A DNA stretch of 64,000 nucleotides from Gautieria morchelliformis (Eukaryota; Basidiomycota; Agaricomycetes; Gomphales; Gomphaceae), in the NCBI GenBank assembly GCA_015179125.1, contig WHVA01000090.1, forward strand, positions 62,001-126,000. Reading direction: 5' to 3'. Every line of letters starts with the position of its first letter. Within the stretch, counting starts at the first letter, position 1. The notes below the pieces were generated by a model, which was not told where the DNA came from, did no database searches, and worked only from the letters and a program-made list of their open reading frames with translations. Below are positions 43,613 through 54,859 of the stretch, in pieces. The position numbers were made by a program, and so were the translations under genes.

Positions 43613-46008
43613 TTAATGTCAAAGTTGTAACTAATAGCAGTATGATTTGAACTCTGAGTGAGAGATAAATCAAGTAGATCCAAAGTAGCAGAATATATGC
43701 GCATATGACTAGATATGTGTGCCTTACAGTATATGCTAGTAAGGTCAATCAATATAATGTGGAGTGAATATAAGAGTGGAATTCACTATTGACTTTAGTG
43801 TACAGAGTCAAGTATTTAACTGTCGAGGAATGGGACTTGGCATTCTTGGTGCACTACGGAATGAGAACAAAGAAAAGGTGAAATGGGGAGAATGGCGTGT
43901 GTGAGGGATTAGGAGCGGTGTCATGACCTGTCTATTTCTCTTACCCCACTGTCTCTATGCTCCCTCTCATCACTCCCTAGCATCTTCACCAGAGTTCACC
44001 ACACCCGCCGACCACTCCCCCTCTACGTCCACTCTACCCGCTGTTCACCCCACTCCGAACCACTATTCGCTGCTTGCGCATTTCGCCAGCAGGCACGCCA
44101 TCAAATACGATCGATACCATTCACCCGGCATGATGGTTCATCATTAACCCCATCATCTTCTTAATCCAACCCCATTGGGTGTTCGTATGGCCAAAGTGTG
44201 TTCGCAGGACGTCCCTTCCATAGGTCGTGCGGGATCAACCCAGTAAAAGAAGAGTCCGTGCAGGGTAGCATGTATGCGGGTCCCAAGACATGGTTTTGTC
44301 CATAAGTGTCTTCGCCACCTTTATTTTCCGTCGTTTCATGTTCGCATTCTTCCCTCACTCTACTGTATGTTTATTCCATCTACTTGGTATCATGACTGCG
44401 CACCCCTATCCGACCCTGACTCACGACGGCCTCTTTCCTATTCGCTAAATACCTTGCGAGAATTTGATATAAGTAGTTGACATTCGCATGTATATTCTCC
44501 AGTTCAATTATCATACGTCATCCATCTTGTGCAAACTTGACCTTGCTGTGATCATCGTCTTGAGCCTTCTCTTGGAGATTTCTATCTTCGACCAGCAGAG
44601 GACTTAGGCATCACTGGTGAGTTCTCATACTTCATCTTCATTACCTTAGCCTTCAAACTATTCTCTGTGCTGTTGGCGAAGGGCTCCGAAGGAGCACCTT
44701 CTCCGGCGAAGGGATTGTCGAGACTTAGACAGCCCTTCCATGACACCTTGCATGTTACATCGTCAAGTACCACAGGCTCTTTCGCTACGACTGTAGATAG
44801 GGTGAGCCCCGTTCGGGCAGCCCTCTTATCTTGTGAACATTTATTGGTTCACCTATTCGCCGAACGGCATACTTATTCGCACAAGTCATTTGGGCATTTG
44901 CTGTGTTCACTAATACACGATATTAACGCCTAAAAACCAATCTTGACAAGCGGGTACAACTGGTGTGTGGAATTTGATGGAGTGTAAAGTATGATGATAG
45001 AGAAAGGAAAACGGGGGTCAATAGGAATAGGAGACGTGGTCGAGTTATATGCAGGGTCAACTCGTCGTGTCGCGTCCCTTGATTGAGTCACGTGATCATA
45101 CGACATGTAGCTCTTGGGACCATGCTCGGTGTACTTGTACAGGGTGTATAGGGGTGTTCTGGACTGTAACTGTAGAAAGTATGGTCGGCGGGGTTGCGTA
45201 TGCATGAGCGGTTTGTGAGGTTCGTAAAGAACATAAGGAGAGAATAGAGATGAGAGAACAACTATGGCTGTATGTGCGAACACCACGCACAGTGACAGCG
45301 ACACTAAACACTGACTGATATGCCACCTATCCAGTCATAAGCCTCATGGGCTAGAACAAGAGCACAAACATGGAGATTTACTGCCTGGGTTGTTATTGTA
45401 CAGTAGCTAGCTATTTAACTACTTGGAACGAACCCATACTAAACTAGATACAATAGGGGGTTATGGAGCGATCAGTGCCGCCGGTGCGCGATGCATGCAC
45501 CGGTGCCAAGGCTGTACCTTATCATATGGAGATTAATATATGCGTCAGGAACGATGGAGCGCCTCCTGCACTCCATCTCGGATCTATCCCTCGGTCGGCC
45601 CTGGAACCGGGCTCAGGGTCGAAGTTGCCGGTTAGATATGCACGCGAGTGATAGCACGTGCGTGCATGATGCGCTGTGCCGGCAGTAAATGCGTGCGCAT
45701 CCATGTACTAGGATATGCCGGGACATTGTCATGACTTTGTTAGTGATGAATATGAATGTATAGCTTGATCTTCCTATTCATAACAGTAACAGCACATGGT
45801 GTGGACTTTCATGATATCGGAGTGATCGGACGTGTGGATTGGGTAGGTTCAAACGCTCGTGTTGGAGCTTGGCGATCTTGGAGAGGGGTCGGGTGAGTAT
45901 ATGCGTGTTCAGTTGTGGGTAGTTGATTATGTTTCATGTTAGGGACTGTAGTAGTGAAGATAATGGTTTGATATAATGTTTCTTCAGTACTTTCAACAAA
46001 AACGGCAA
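43613..46008. other. Unclassified 2.4-kb insertion in the NLR gene
   Basis: The NLR reading (CRF, then WADHV) is split by about 2.4 kb. At the junctions CAAAAAC occurs on both sides (43607-43613 and about 46002-46008), a candidate 5-7 bp target duplication. The insert has no recognisable gene. It includes open but unrecognised frames (44930-45304 minus), and GCGAAGGG-type words near 44690. Candidate minus-strand ends TGTTGAAAG and CATTAACA hint at an LTR element, but the match is not exact. Confidence 0.5.
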
Positions 46009-47343
46009 GAGTAGGAAAGTTGTGGGGATATATACTTCTTGGTCCATGTTGCCAAGTCGACAACAGCGTTGTTGAGCAGATGTGAAGTTTCCAGCCGACA
46101 AATGTTAAAACAAAGCTCCTCCACCATCATGCGCAAGCATGAAAGAGCAAGGCTGTCATGGTGTGAAGATGTATCGATGTAGTATGTTTTACTCAGGGTG
46201 TGATCTGCCAAGAAGTCATGAAAAGACGTGTGCAGCAGGCTGATTGGGTCAGATCCTCGAATAGGAAGGCTCAACAGAGCACCCATGGGTCCAACAATAA
46301 CATGAACCTCGGTACCTCTTGACTCCATGGCACAGCTTCTGCAGGGCAGACATCGAGAACAGTTCTCTGGCAGTATGCAGGCAGCCCATCACCAAGCAAA
46401 AGCGACACTTGACATCATCCGTCCAGTCTTTGCTATCCCCCAATATCAGTGTGAGGATACTGAGATACAGGCTATCCATTCCACCAAGGTCCTTGACTAA
46501 AATTCCCTCCAGTTACTTAACAGGAAGGTGACCATACTTCCCATCTCCTTTGACAAATTGACAAGCAGTCGAGGCCCATTGAAAGTGAGCTTCAGATTTC
46601 TTGACTAATAATTGACACCATCGTTGGGCCATTTACGCTCGAGGACCGTAATGTTACCTAGTTCATGTTTCACACAGCAGGTGACAGCATCGGCAGGATT
46701 CGGGTCAATATCCTTTAGGGACCTGGACAGCACATGCTTCTTACCAAGAAGGGCATCCTGGATGTTGTTGTCGGCATGCAAAGTGATTAGTACACGGAAG
46801 TTGGATGGCAGTTCGGCAGCTTGGTTGCCAGGACAGACAAGAGATCCTCGTGGGATTTCTGGTCTCCGCTCTCATCTAATGCAGCAATGACGATCACAGT
46901 CGGTCTGATGGTAGTCAGCACATGGGTGGCATCTAAAATGAACTTCTGGAACTGCTGATGAGGCATGCATGTGGTCCGAAGGGCTCTCTGGTCTCTGACA
47001 ACTTTCTCCAACAATGCTGTGCGTTGTGGGTCCAAATCAGCCAGATCACGAGCAATAGTGCTAAAGAGATTGTCAGGGGATTGCTCTGCCAGTTGATCGC
47101 GGTCAAAAAAGTACAACAATCCGAGACATTTGACTCCATCAAATCATCGAGTGACCTCATGAGCAATTGCAGATTTTGCCGGCACCTGCAACATCATTCA
47201 AGAAAAATATCCGGGGGGTGTTGTCGCTATCCTGGTTGATCCAATCGCAGATCTCCTCAATAACATTCTCGCATGGACCGGGCAAACAGCCTTTTTTAGG
47301 ATTGTAGCCAGCTGACCCTGCATAGGGCATGTCATTAAGCTGA

Positions 47344-47844
47344 ACTATAAGGGCAACCTGGGCAGACGCTCTACACTCAAGCGGCGAACTGGCGAAGGGG
47401 GATCCAAAGTGAGATAGAGAACTATATACAGGACATAGACATACCTGGCGAAGGGGGATCCAAAGAGAAAACTCTAAGGAACCCCTTTGCCACCTAACTA
47501 CGACTATAAGCAAACACGGGCATGCTAGCCTGATCACTGAATGCCCGAGTTACATAAGCAATCATGCCAGCGATAACAGGGCTGGACAGATAAGGAAGGA
47601 ATGATGTCAGAAGGGGCTGGAACAGGAAGGGAAATAAATGGAACACAAGACAGAAGGATGTTAAAGGCTAGGAGAAGCTCAGGGGCCACCAACAATACGC
47701 TGCGATGATGCAGTGTGTGATAATGCACAGTGCGACCATGCACAGTGAGATCATGCATAGTGCGATCATGCACAGTGCAATCATACACAGTGCGATCATG
47801 CACAGTGCGATCATCCACAGTGTGTGATTGGTGTTCCCCTGACA
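47344..47844 (-). repeat. Gypsy 3' LTR
   Basis: 501 bp, starting TGTCAGGGG on the minus strand. Two features make it longer than the 5' LTR. A 21-bp word (CTTTGGATCCCCCTTCGCCAG, split by a GTATGT segment) occurs twice, at 47445-47465 and 47389-47409. A 15-bp unit (CACAGTGCGATCATG) is present about eight times near 47715-47830. Confidence 0.85.
47715..47830. repeat. 15-bp tandem repeat in the Gypsy 3' LTR
   Basis: About eight units of CACAGTGCGATCATG and variants, without spacers. The 5' LTR has about two units (53310-53340). Confidence 0.9.
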
Positions 47845-47859
47845 TCACCCCCCCTCTAG

Positions 47860-50800
47860 AATGCGGCGACCCGACGCATGAAGTCCCACTGGTGGAACAG
47901 GGATGCGATTCTGAAACGTGACAGCCTCCAAGGAGCGAATGCGACGAGGGGCACCTGGATGTGAACGGTAGAAGTCGGCAATGTGGTCAGGAGCTTGGAC
48001 ATCACCCTCATTTTCCCAAGAATTCTCTTCATAGCCATACCCCTTCCACTTGATGAGGAACTGGAGGCGATTTGCTCGCATGCGATTGTCTAACACCTGT
48101 TCAACTTCAAAGTGCTCATTGCCCTCTCTAAGGATGGGTGGAGGTGGTAGGGATGGTCGCCGACCCAAGATTGGATCGGATGGAGCAGGAGTGAGCTTAA
48201 TGACGGGGAAAACAGGGTGGAGGCGACTTAGAGACCTTGGGAGATGGAGACGGTAGGCTTGTGACCCAACTTGGTGTTCAACAACGTAGGGGCCAAGTTG
48301 CCGATGAGCTAGCTTTTTCGAAGGACAGGTGGTGTGTATATCGCTTGCATCGAGGTAAACCTTGTCACCCGGAGAAAATGTAGGGGCTTGTTCATGTCAG
48401 CGATTATAGTATGTCGCCATGTCCTCCTTCGACTTTGCCAGTGCCGACTTCGCTTCTGACAGTGACTCCTCCATGCGTTCCTTGAATTCATTGACAGACT
48501 CCAGGTTCGATGGGGGTTGATGTGGTTCAAAGCCCATTCGTGGGTGCCACCCAGTGTCCAGCATGAAGGGCAATTGACGAGTGGAAGCATGCACATGGTT
48601 GTTGTACTGGAACTCAGCCATGGGCAAGAGGTCAACCCAGTCGTCTTGTCGCTCATTGACAAAGAGTCGAAGGTACTGCTCTAGCTCTTGATTGAGTCGC
48701 TCTGTCTGCCCATCAGTCTGCGGGTGGTATGCTGTGGAGGCTGCGATGTGAATTCCCAGGAGGCGATAAAGCTCGCGAGTGAATTCGCACACGAACTGGA
48801 CCCCACGATCTGACACCACTGTTCGTGGGAGGCCATGCAGCTTCCAGAGATGGTGTAGGAAAAGTTGCGCTGCTCCAGCTGCAGTGATTGTGGTGTTGGT
48901 GGGGATGAAGTGTGCCCGCTTGGAGATCGAGTCCACTACATTCATCACAGCATCGTAGCCATGTGCATCAGGCAGTTCCACAATGAAGTCAACACTGATC
49001 GTGTCCCAGTGAGCTTCAGGGACAGGTAGTGGATGGAGTTCACCGAGGGGTGGCTGCCTTCATGCCTTTGTTCGCAGGCATAAATCGCACATCTTGGAGT
49101 ACTCGCCAATATACCGCGACATGTGGGGCCACCAGTAATTTTGTGAGACAAGTTCAAGTGTCTTCCATCACCCAGGATGACCAGCGACCCGCGAATCATG
49201 GTGCTGGGCGACAATTCGTCACCTGAGGTCCTGGACATCTGGAACGTAAACTGTACCTCGGAATGTGAGCAGCCCATCCATCTCATCCCACTCTGCAGAC
49301 ACCAGCGATTTCCCACCAGACTCCCGCAGCTTCTTTACCACCCCTGCGACCTCGTCCTCCAGTGACCCATCCCCAAATGCCTTCTTCACGTCACGAACAA
49401 TCCCACGTTCTTCCCCTGCCAGGGTGAGCCCCTCCAGGACACGAACAATGAACAGCTCTGGGCATAGGAGTGTCAAATCGCTGTTGTCACCTGATCCTGA
49501 CCCATGGTCTGAGCGCCGCGACAGTGCATCTGACATGCCCATCGTGACACCAGGCTGATGGTGAAGCTCGAAATTGAAACGTGACAAGTAGAGAGACCAT
49601 CTAGCCTGCCTGCGATTAAGCTTCTTTGCAGTGCGAAAATACTCCAGGTTCTTGTGGTCTGTCCAGATCTCAATGCAATGCTTAGTGCCTTCAAGGAAAT
49701 GTCACCATTCCTCTAAGGCGCGAATAATAGCCAGCATCTCCTTGTCATGAATCTCATAATTTCGCTCCACAGGAGTGGGACTCTTTGAGTAAAATGCAAT
49801 GGGATGCCATTTGTCGTCATCTGGAGATCGCTGGGACAAGACTGCACCAGTGGCGACATCTGAACTGTCAGCCTCCACCCGGTATGGTTGATTGTCATCT
49901 GCAAAGTGCAGGATCAGCGTTGATGTGAATCGCAGCTTCAGCCCATCAAATGCCTGCTGTTCGTGATCACCCCGTGACCATTGTACATCCTTCTTGGTGA
50001 GCTCGAACAGGGGTCGCGCATGATGTGAGAAGCCCTTGACAAACCGGCGATAAAAGTTGGCAAATCCCAGGAAGGCCTGCACCTCCTTGCGATTTGCTGG
50101 GGTTGTCCAGTCCATGACACCTGCGACCTTGATGGGGTCCATCTCCACCTTGCCATGTGACACAATGAGCCCAAGGTACTCAATCTTTGTTCGCTCAAAT
50201 TCGCATTTCTCAGGGTGAAGATAGAGCTTGTGCTGCCGTAGGCGCTCAAGGACTATTCGCAGAAGTCGGCGATGCTCCTCAAGGGTGTCAGTGAAGATCA
50301 GGATGTCATCCAGGTACACACACACATGCCCTTCCATGATGAGGTCTTGGAAGATGTCATTCATCATGGTCTGGAATATCGCAGGGCTGTTTGTGAGTCC
50401 AAAGAGCATGACGAGGGGTTCAAAGAGGCCACGATTAGTGCCGAATGCAGCCTTCCACTCATAGCCATCCTTTATTCGCACATTATTAAAGCCCCATCGC
50501 ACATCTAGCTTGGTGAAGTATTTCGCTCCACGAAGCTGTGCAATGAGCTCAGAAATGATGGGAAGGGGTAGCGGTTCTTCACTGTCATGGCATTGAGCAC
50601 GCGATAATCCTGGACCAGGCGCAGCGATCCATCCTTCTTCTTGATGAAAAACACTGGGCTGGCCATAGGTGATTTCGAGGGGTGAAGCGGCCAGTGCGCA
50701 AGTTCTCCTTCAGGAATTCATCCAGCTGCGACTGTTCACTTGGGGCAAGTGGGTAAACCTTGCATGCAGATGGCTTGGCTCCTGGCTCAAGCTCAATTGC

Positions 50801-51764
50801 ATGGTCCCATGTCCTGCGTTCAGGAAGTGAATCAAAGGACTCTTTAGCAAAGACATCCTCGAAGTCACGGAGGTAAGGAGGGATGAGTTCCTTTTCCGCT
50901 GGGGGTACACTGCGAAGGGCCTTCTCAGCTAGCTGCTGTGAAATGGTTGTGGTGGCTGCGATAATGGGTATAGGTACATTGGGTGTGGACACAGTCGCAA
51001 ACAGGCGGTCGGTTGCCTGGCTCCAGAAGGGGCTCAACATAACCTGGCTCATCTCCTTCTGTGTCCCCCTCTTCCTCTTCCACCATCTGAGGCAAGGGGC
51101 CCATGCGGCACGCACGTATCCTCGCCTCCCCTCTCCGCTCTTCCGGCAATGTCGCTCTGCAGGTGTGGCACTGCGCAGGGCATCTATTCAGTGTCACCTC
51201 CTGCGTTCGCCAGTTAACCTCCGGGTTGTGCTCCCGGAGCCATGGATAGCCAAGGATCATCTTGTGCTTCCCAAGGTTCGTAACGGCAAAGACAGCACGT
51301 TCAGAGTGGTCACGGAATCACAGGATGACATCAACAACATTGCGAATTGCTCCACCCTCATTGGGAGTGCCATCAACATTGTACACAGGGGCAGGGCATG
51401 TGAGTGATCGCATGTTTAACTTCTCAGCGGCGACAAATTCGCTGTCGATGAACAACCCAGTCGCACCACTGTCAAGGAGTGCAGTCACCCCTTTTACTTC
51501 AGCTGTGTCTGTTGTCTGGATCTCTACCTTGAGGTTCAGCGAATTTGGAGAGGGGACGGATGCGGCCACGAAGTGCTTGGGAAGGGCTCGCTCCCAACTT
51601 TTCAATCGTGGTGAAGGACTTTTCGGAATGTCAGCGGTTGATGTGTCTTTATCGCTTGCTGTGTGCGACCCAGTCTCTGACACGGGAATTGTATCTTCAG
51701 TATCTGGGGCTATTGACAGAGCAGCAAAGCGATTGGACAGGGGCAGCGAGGGCACATCTTTCAC
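47860..51764 (-). pseudogene. Gypsy pol region
   Basis: From right to left: protease (TALLDSGATGLFIDSEF near 51460), reverse transcriptase ([11 protein letters not shown] near 50590, VYLDDILIFTDT near 50310), RNase H (EADSSDVATGAVLSQ near 49870), a zinc-binding integrase N-terminus, the integrase core (HFIPTNTTITAAGAA, VSDRGVQFVCEF, YHPQTDGQTERLNQELEQYL near 48690), and a chromodomain (FLIKWKGYGYEENSWE). The chromodomain in this clade is thought to steer integration to heterochromatin. It is a fossil with several breaks. Confidence 0.88.
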
Positions 51765-52873
51765 TCGCTGCGCGACACAAAATCCTCACCATCATCGTTC
51801 TCGACCTCTTCCTCAGCGACATCTCGCACATCTGCAGCAACCATCCAGTGCTCCAGCAGCTCCTCGCGTTCATCAGCGGTCATGTAGTGGATGTCATAGG
51901 CCTGCGGGCATTCCCGCGCAAAGTGTCCGACCTTTCCGCAGCGCCGACAGGTGAGTGGCTGTGGGAATTGCTTCTTCGCAGCATCCACATCCATCGGAGC
52001 AGGCCCAGAGGCATTTGGAAGGGGCATGTGCACTGGCATTATTGCTGGCCTTGAAGAGAGCTGACTGGTGAACCTGGTGTGTGATTCACCTGCCTTGCGA
52101 AACACTGGCGGTGGGGGAGGGCCACCGTTTGTCACCCTAGGTCCCTGGAATGCTTCGTTGACTGCACACGTGAGTGCGACTGTTCTCACCGCCCCATACC
52201 ATGCAGAAGGGTAATCATCCTTTGGCCTGCCATTGAACATCAATGCGATGCGACTCTGGATTGCAGGTTCGAGACCTCGGTGGAACTTCATCACAATTGA
52301 TCGCCCATCTGTGTATTCGGCTTTCTCAACCAGCTCTTCGAACCCATCAATGTATTCATCAACTGAACGCTTGCCCTGGTGGTACTGGTGCGATTCCAGT
52401 TGGTTAATTGCATCGGTGGCCTCGCGTAGGGGGTAGAACTGCTGGCGAAATGCTTCAACGAAATCCTTCCAGGTTGCGTAGAGTGGCACGCCATGCTTTG
52501 CTTCATGAGTGAATGCGCGAGTGGCAAAAGTCGCAGCCCTGCCTGTTTTCATGAAGCACATCGCCCAAAGGATCTGCGACTGCTCGTCTGGGAAGTCACT
52601 CGCACACACGCCAAGGTAGAGGCTGCACGACTGGATGAAGTTGCGACCATTCGCACGAGCCCCATCATATTCAGAGGGCTTTGCTGGTTCAGCTGTTCGC
52701 TTTGAGGAGGCACAAACACGACCAGGGAGTCCAGCCATCAGCCCAGTGGTCGTAGCCTGCAGGGTGTTCAACCTTGTCTCCAGATCTTGTTTTTCCTGCC
52801 TCTCCCTCATCAACTCTTGCTCTATCACCGCCAAGCGGTCCAAAACTTCAGCAGCAGATGGCAAGTCGTCCAT
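51761..52873 (-). CDS. Gypsy gag
   Basis: A 370-codon open frame starts MDDLPSAAEVLDRL with an N-terminal coiled coil (residues 8-45). It has a retrotransposon Gag core (residues 70-240; WAMCFMKTGRAATFA, FVEAFRQQFYPLREA, HQGKRSVDEYIDGFEELVEK) and a CCHC knuckle CRRCGKVGHFAREC near residue 320, followed by an acidic tail. Gag forms the particle and binds RNA. The frame looks whole. It begins about 115 bp inside the 5' LTR boundary. Confidence 0.9.
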   Translation of the reverse strand: MDDLPSAAEVLDRLAVIEQELMRERQEKQDLETRLNTLQATTTGLMAGLPGRVCASSKRTAEPAKPSEYDGARANGRNFIQSCSLYLGVCASDFPDEQSQILWAMCFMKTGRAATFATRAFTHEAKHGVPLYATWKDFVEAFRQQFYPLREATDAINQLESHQYHQGKRSVDEYIDGFEELVEKAEYTDGRSIVMKFHRGLEPAIQSRIALMFNGRPKDDYPSAWYGAVRTVALTCAVNEAFQGPRVTNGGPPPPPVFRKAGESHTRFTSQLSSRPAIMPVHMPLPNASGPAPMDVDAAKKQFPQPLTCRRCGKVGHFARECPQAYDIHYMTADEREELLEHWMVAADVRDVAEEEVENDDGEDFVSRSE

Positions 52874-52989
52874 GGTAAGTGTTAGATGGTGTGAGGGTAT
52901 GAGAAAGGATTGCTAAAATCACTGCTTTCGAAGGGTGTTCAATTCGAAGTCGGGCGATTTTGCAACCGGTGCTCTAGAGAGAGTTTTCT

Positions 52990-53358
52990 ACTATAAGGGC
53001 AACCTAGGCAGATGCTCTACACTCAAGTGGTGAACTGGCGAAGGGGATCCAAAGAGAAAACTCGAGGGAACCCCTTCACCACCTAACTACGACTATAAGC
53101 AAACGTGGGCATGCTAGCCCGATCATCGAATGCCTGAGTTACATAAGCAATCATGCCAGCGATAACAGGGCTGGACAGATAAGGAAGGAATGATGTCAGA
53201 AGGGGCTGGAACAGGAAGGGAAATAAATGGAACACAAAACAGAAGGATGCTAAAGGCTAGGAGAAGCTCAGGGGCCACCAACAACATGCTGTGATGATGC
53301 AGTGTGTGAGAATGCACAGTGCGATCATGCACAGTGTGTGATTGGTGTTCCCCTGACA
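52990..53358 (-). repeat. Gypsy 5' LTR
   Basis: 369 bp. It has a single 20-21 bp CTTTGGATCCCCTTCGCCAG word (53035-53054), where the 3' LTR has two with a GTATGT...CAG segment between. Many differences from the 3' LTR are C-to-T or G-to-A at CG dinucleotides of the other copy. Confidence 0.85.
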
Positions 53359-53399
53359 CTCTCCTTTTTACCGCTGTGAGCTAACTCGCTGGTCCATCA

Positions 53400-53720
53400 C
53401 TCGCGCTGACCAATGCTCACCAGATCGAGAACTGTGTTGACGAGTGGAAGGATGGGAGGTTCCGTTCTATTGATTTTACAGAGAAGTTATACAGAGAGAA
53501 ATATCAAAGTTACCTGACGAATTTGGAGACGTGGGGCGACCACAGTCTCAGGTCAAACCTCTAACAGCACTCTGTTATTCTTTGTAGGACACTCTCCGGG
53601 GTGGGAGACTTGCAGACAACTCTCCCTGCCGTCCGGAAGCTTCCGCATGACATTTTCAATTCCACCGTCCGAGAGGCCACTGCCGGAGGGGAGGAAGAGA
53701 TGCTGGAATAAGAGTTTATA
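53400..53720 (+). CDS. 3' end of an unrecognised gene
   Basis: The plus strand reads LTNAHQIENCVDEWKDGRFR and SIDFTEKLYREKYQSYLTNL, a helix-rich, ordinary-looking sequence. It is followed by a possible short intron (donor near 53553, acceptor TTTGTAG near 53588) and more coding-like sequence to about 53715. The 5' part is cut off by the Gypsy element. I do not recognise the family. AT-rich sequence follows. Confidence 0.35.
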
Positions 53721-53879
53721 CAAGTTTTCAAGTTTACTAATGAAAAAAAAAATTATTTCATTTTCAATATATTCATACTACCGTGACCTCAGTGATCTCC
53801 TGCCCGTTCTTCAGTGACAGGCACTGGCACTAGCAAACCAAGGATAGGAAACACCAAGGGTTCCTAGTACTCCATATCC

Positions 53880-54020
53880 CCTCACATACAACTCCATTGA
53901 CCTTTACAGTGCTATGGAGCAGCTCCCCGCGGGCGCTATGGAGCTGCCCGCTGAGGAGCTATGGCGCTATACGGTGCTATGGCACGGTACTGAACCGTCG
54001 TGGGGAGTTATGGGGCACAA
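53880..54020. repeat. GCTATGG-rich low-complexity patch
   Basis: Six or more GCTATGG words with partly palindromic GGAGCAGCTCC and GAGCTGCCCGC sequences. Otherwise 53720-54190 holds no gene that I can see. Confidence 0.6.
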
Positions 54021-54194
54021 CATAATTGGCACGAGTCTACCCTAATATGCCTGGTATATAGCCTATATAATGCTACATGCAATTCTTTTTTTTGCTCATG
54101 AAATGAAGGAGCGTGTGGTGATTGCGGCTGCTGTGCGTCGATGCATCCCACGCACGTCTGACTGTGGTGTGACAGACGCCGCGCACACCACAGA

Positions 54195-54410
54195 ATGTCC
54201 TACGCAACCGCCCTTCCGCCACCACCCAGTGACCTTCCGCGCCAGCAGCACCACACCACCATCACGCCACTCGAACTTGCCTGTCCCGCCACACCCGCCA
54301 ACTTCCGCCCAGAGGACGACCAGGCACTCGACCTTGTTGCCTCGATACCGGAGAGAACGATGCGCATGGGAGGATCCATGTCTGTGCCCTCCCACTCTTC
54401 CTTTCACCTC
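54195..54410 (+). pseudogene. Host gene split by the Plavaka element, 5' part
   Basis: From the ATG at 54195: MSYATALPPPPSDLPRQQHH, then TPANFRPEDDQALDLVASIP, to SVPSHSSFHL at the transposon junction. Across the element the same frame continues at 63001 (RTPPLYALDDELSLLLAVSS) to a TGA at 63097, about 105 codons in all. I do not recognise the protein. It is Pro/Ser-rich at the start, then helical. An intron further on is possible (GGTAAGATATAACATTGG near 63105), so the true gene may be longer. The transposon at 54411 destroys it. Confidence 0.5.
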
Positions 54411-54460
54411 CACTGTGGATAGCGAATCCATTGAAACCTAGTGGGTTTACCCACGGGGTT
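54411..54460. repeat. Plavaka left terminal inverted repeat
   Basis: Starts CACTGTGGATAGCGAATCC and continues into GTGGGTTTACCCAC. It pairs with 62947-62996. CCTC precedes it. Confidence 0.85.
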
Positions 54461-54859
54461 TCTGTTTTCAGTGGGTACATCATTGAAACAGCCCCCATTG
54501 AAACAAACCAATGAAATTATTCAAGTGGTTGGACCAGTAGAATTTTCAGTGGCTTTGTCACTTAGTTTCTGTGCCATAGGAACTACATATTCAACGTAAT
54601 TATCATGAGAATTTCAGTGCTCTAAGGCCTGGATTGCCATTGTTCGCACACTTGAAAAATTTCAAGATAGCTCATGGAGCACTCAGTGAAATCCAGTGAA
54701 TTAATATATATATTTCTGGGCAAATATGCTGAAGTTTCCATATATGTATCAATGAATTTCCATGCTTGAGGTGCCGGAATGCTACTGCGGCCCCAAGTGA
54801 CAACTGCTTTTGAGATACAGCACTAAGTATACACTCTAAGTGTGAAAAGACTCCTACTA

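Larger units (their letters stand above)
42226..47343 (-). pseudogene. NACHT-WD40 NLR gene, interrupted and 5'-truncated
   Basis: Read leftwards: RIFFLNDVAGAGK (Walker A of NACHT, near 47195-47165), then a phase disruption, YFFDRDQLAEQSPDNLFSTI, RDLADLDPQ, TVIVIAALDESGD (Walker B region, near 46885). The winged-helix/linker part follows to LLHTSFHDFLADHTLS (near 46225) and LATWTKKYISPQLSYSC (near 46030). Then comes a 2.4-kb insertion, WADHVRA, RLYWLEVLSLMTQVPDASAA (near 43500), a MITE, and WD40 repeats (VWNADTGETISAPFEGHTAW). NACHT-WD40 proteins are STAND NTPases that detect non-self and may trigger cell death. Two insertions, several frame slips and loss of the N-terminus at the Gypsy LTR (47344) make it a pseudogene. 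Confidence 0.82.
47344..53358 (-). mobile_element. Ty3/Gypsy chromovirus-type retrotransposon
   Basis: 6.0 kb on the minus strand: 5' LTR (52990-53358), gag (52873-51761), protease, reverse transcriptase, RNase H, integrase, chromodomain (about 48110-47950), polypurine tract (AGAGGGGGGG, near 47850) and 3' LTR (47344-47844). All parts are present in the order of chromodomain-bearing Gypsy elements. The pol part is broken in several places. The two LTRs differ by many transitions and in length (369 versus 501 bp), so it is not recent. No target duplication was found (GCTGA versus CTCTC). Its left end truncates the NLR gene. Confidence 0.9.

Noticed and set aside
47715-47830. Regular 15-bp repeats as a CRISPR-like array
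   Set aside because: Units are contiguous with no unique spacers, lie inside a Gypsy LTR and the genome is eukaryotic.
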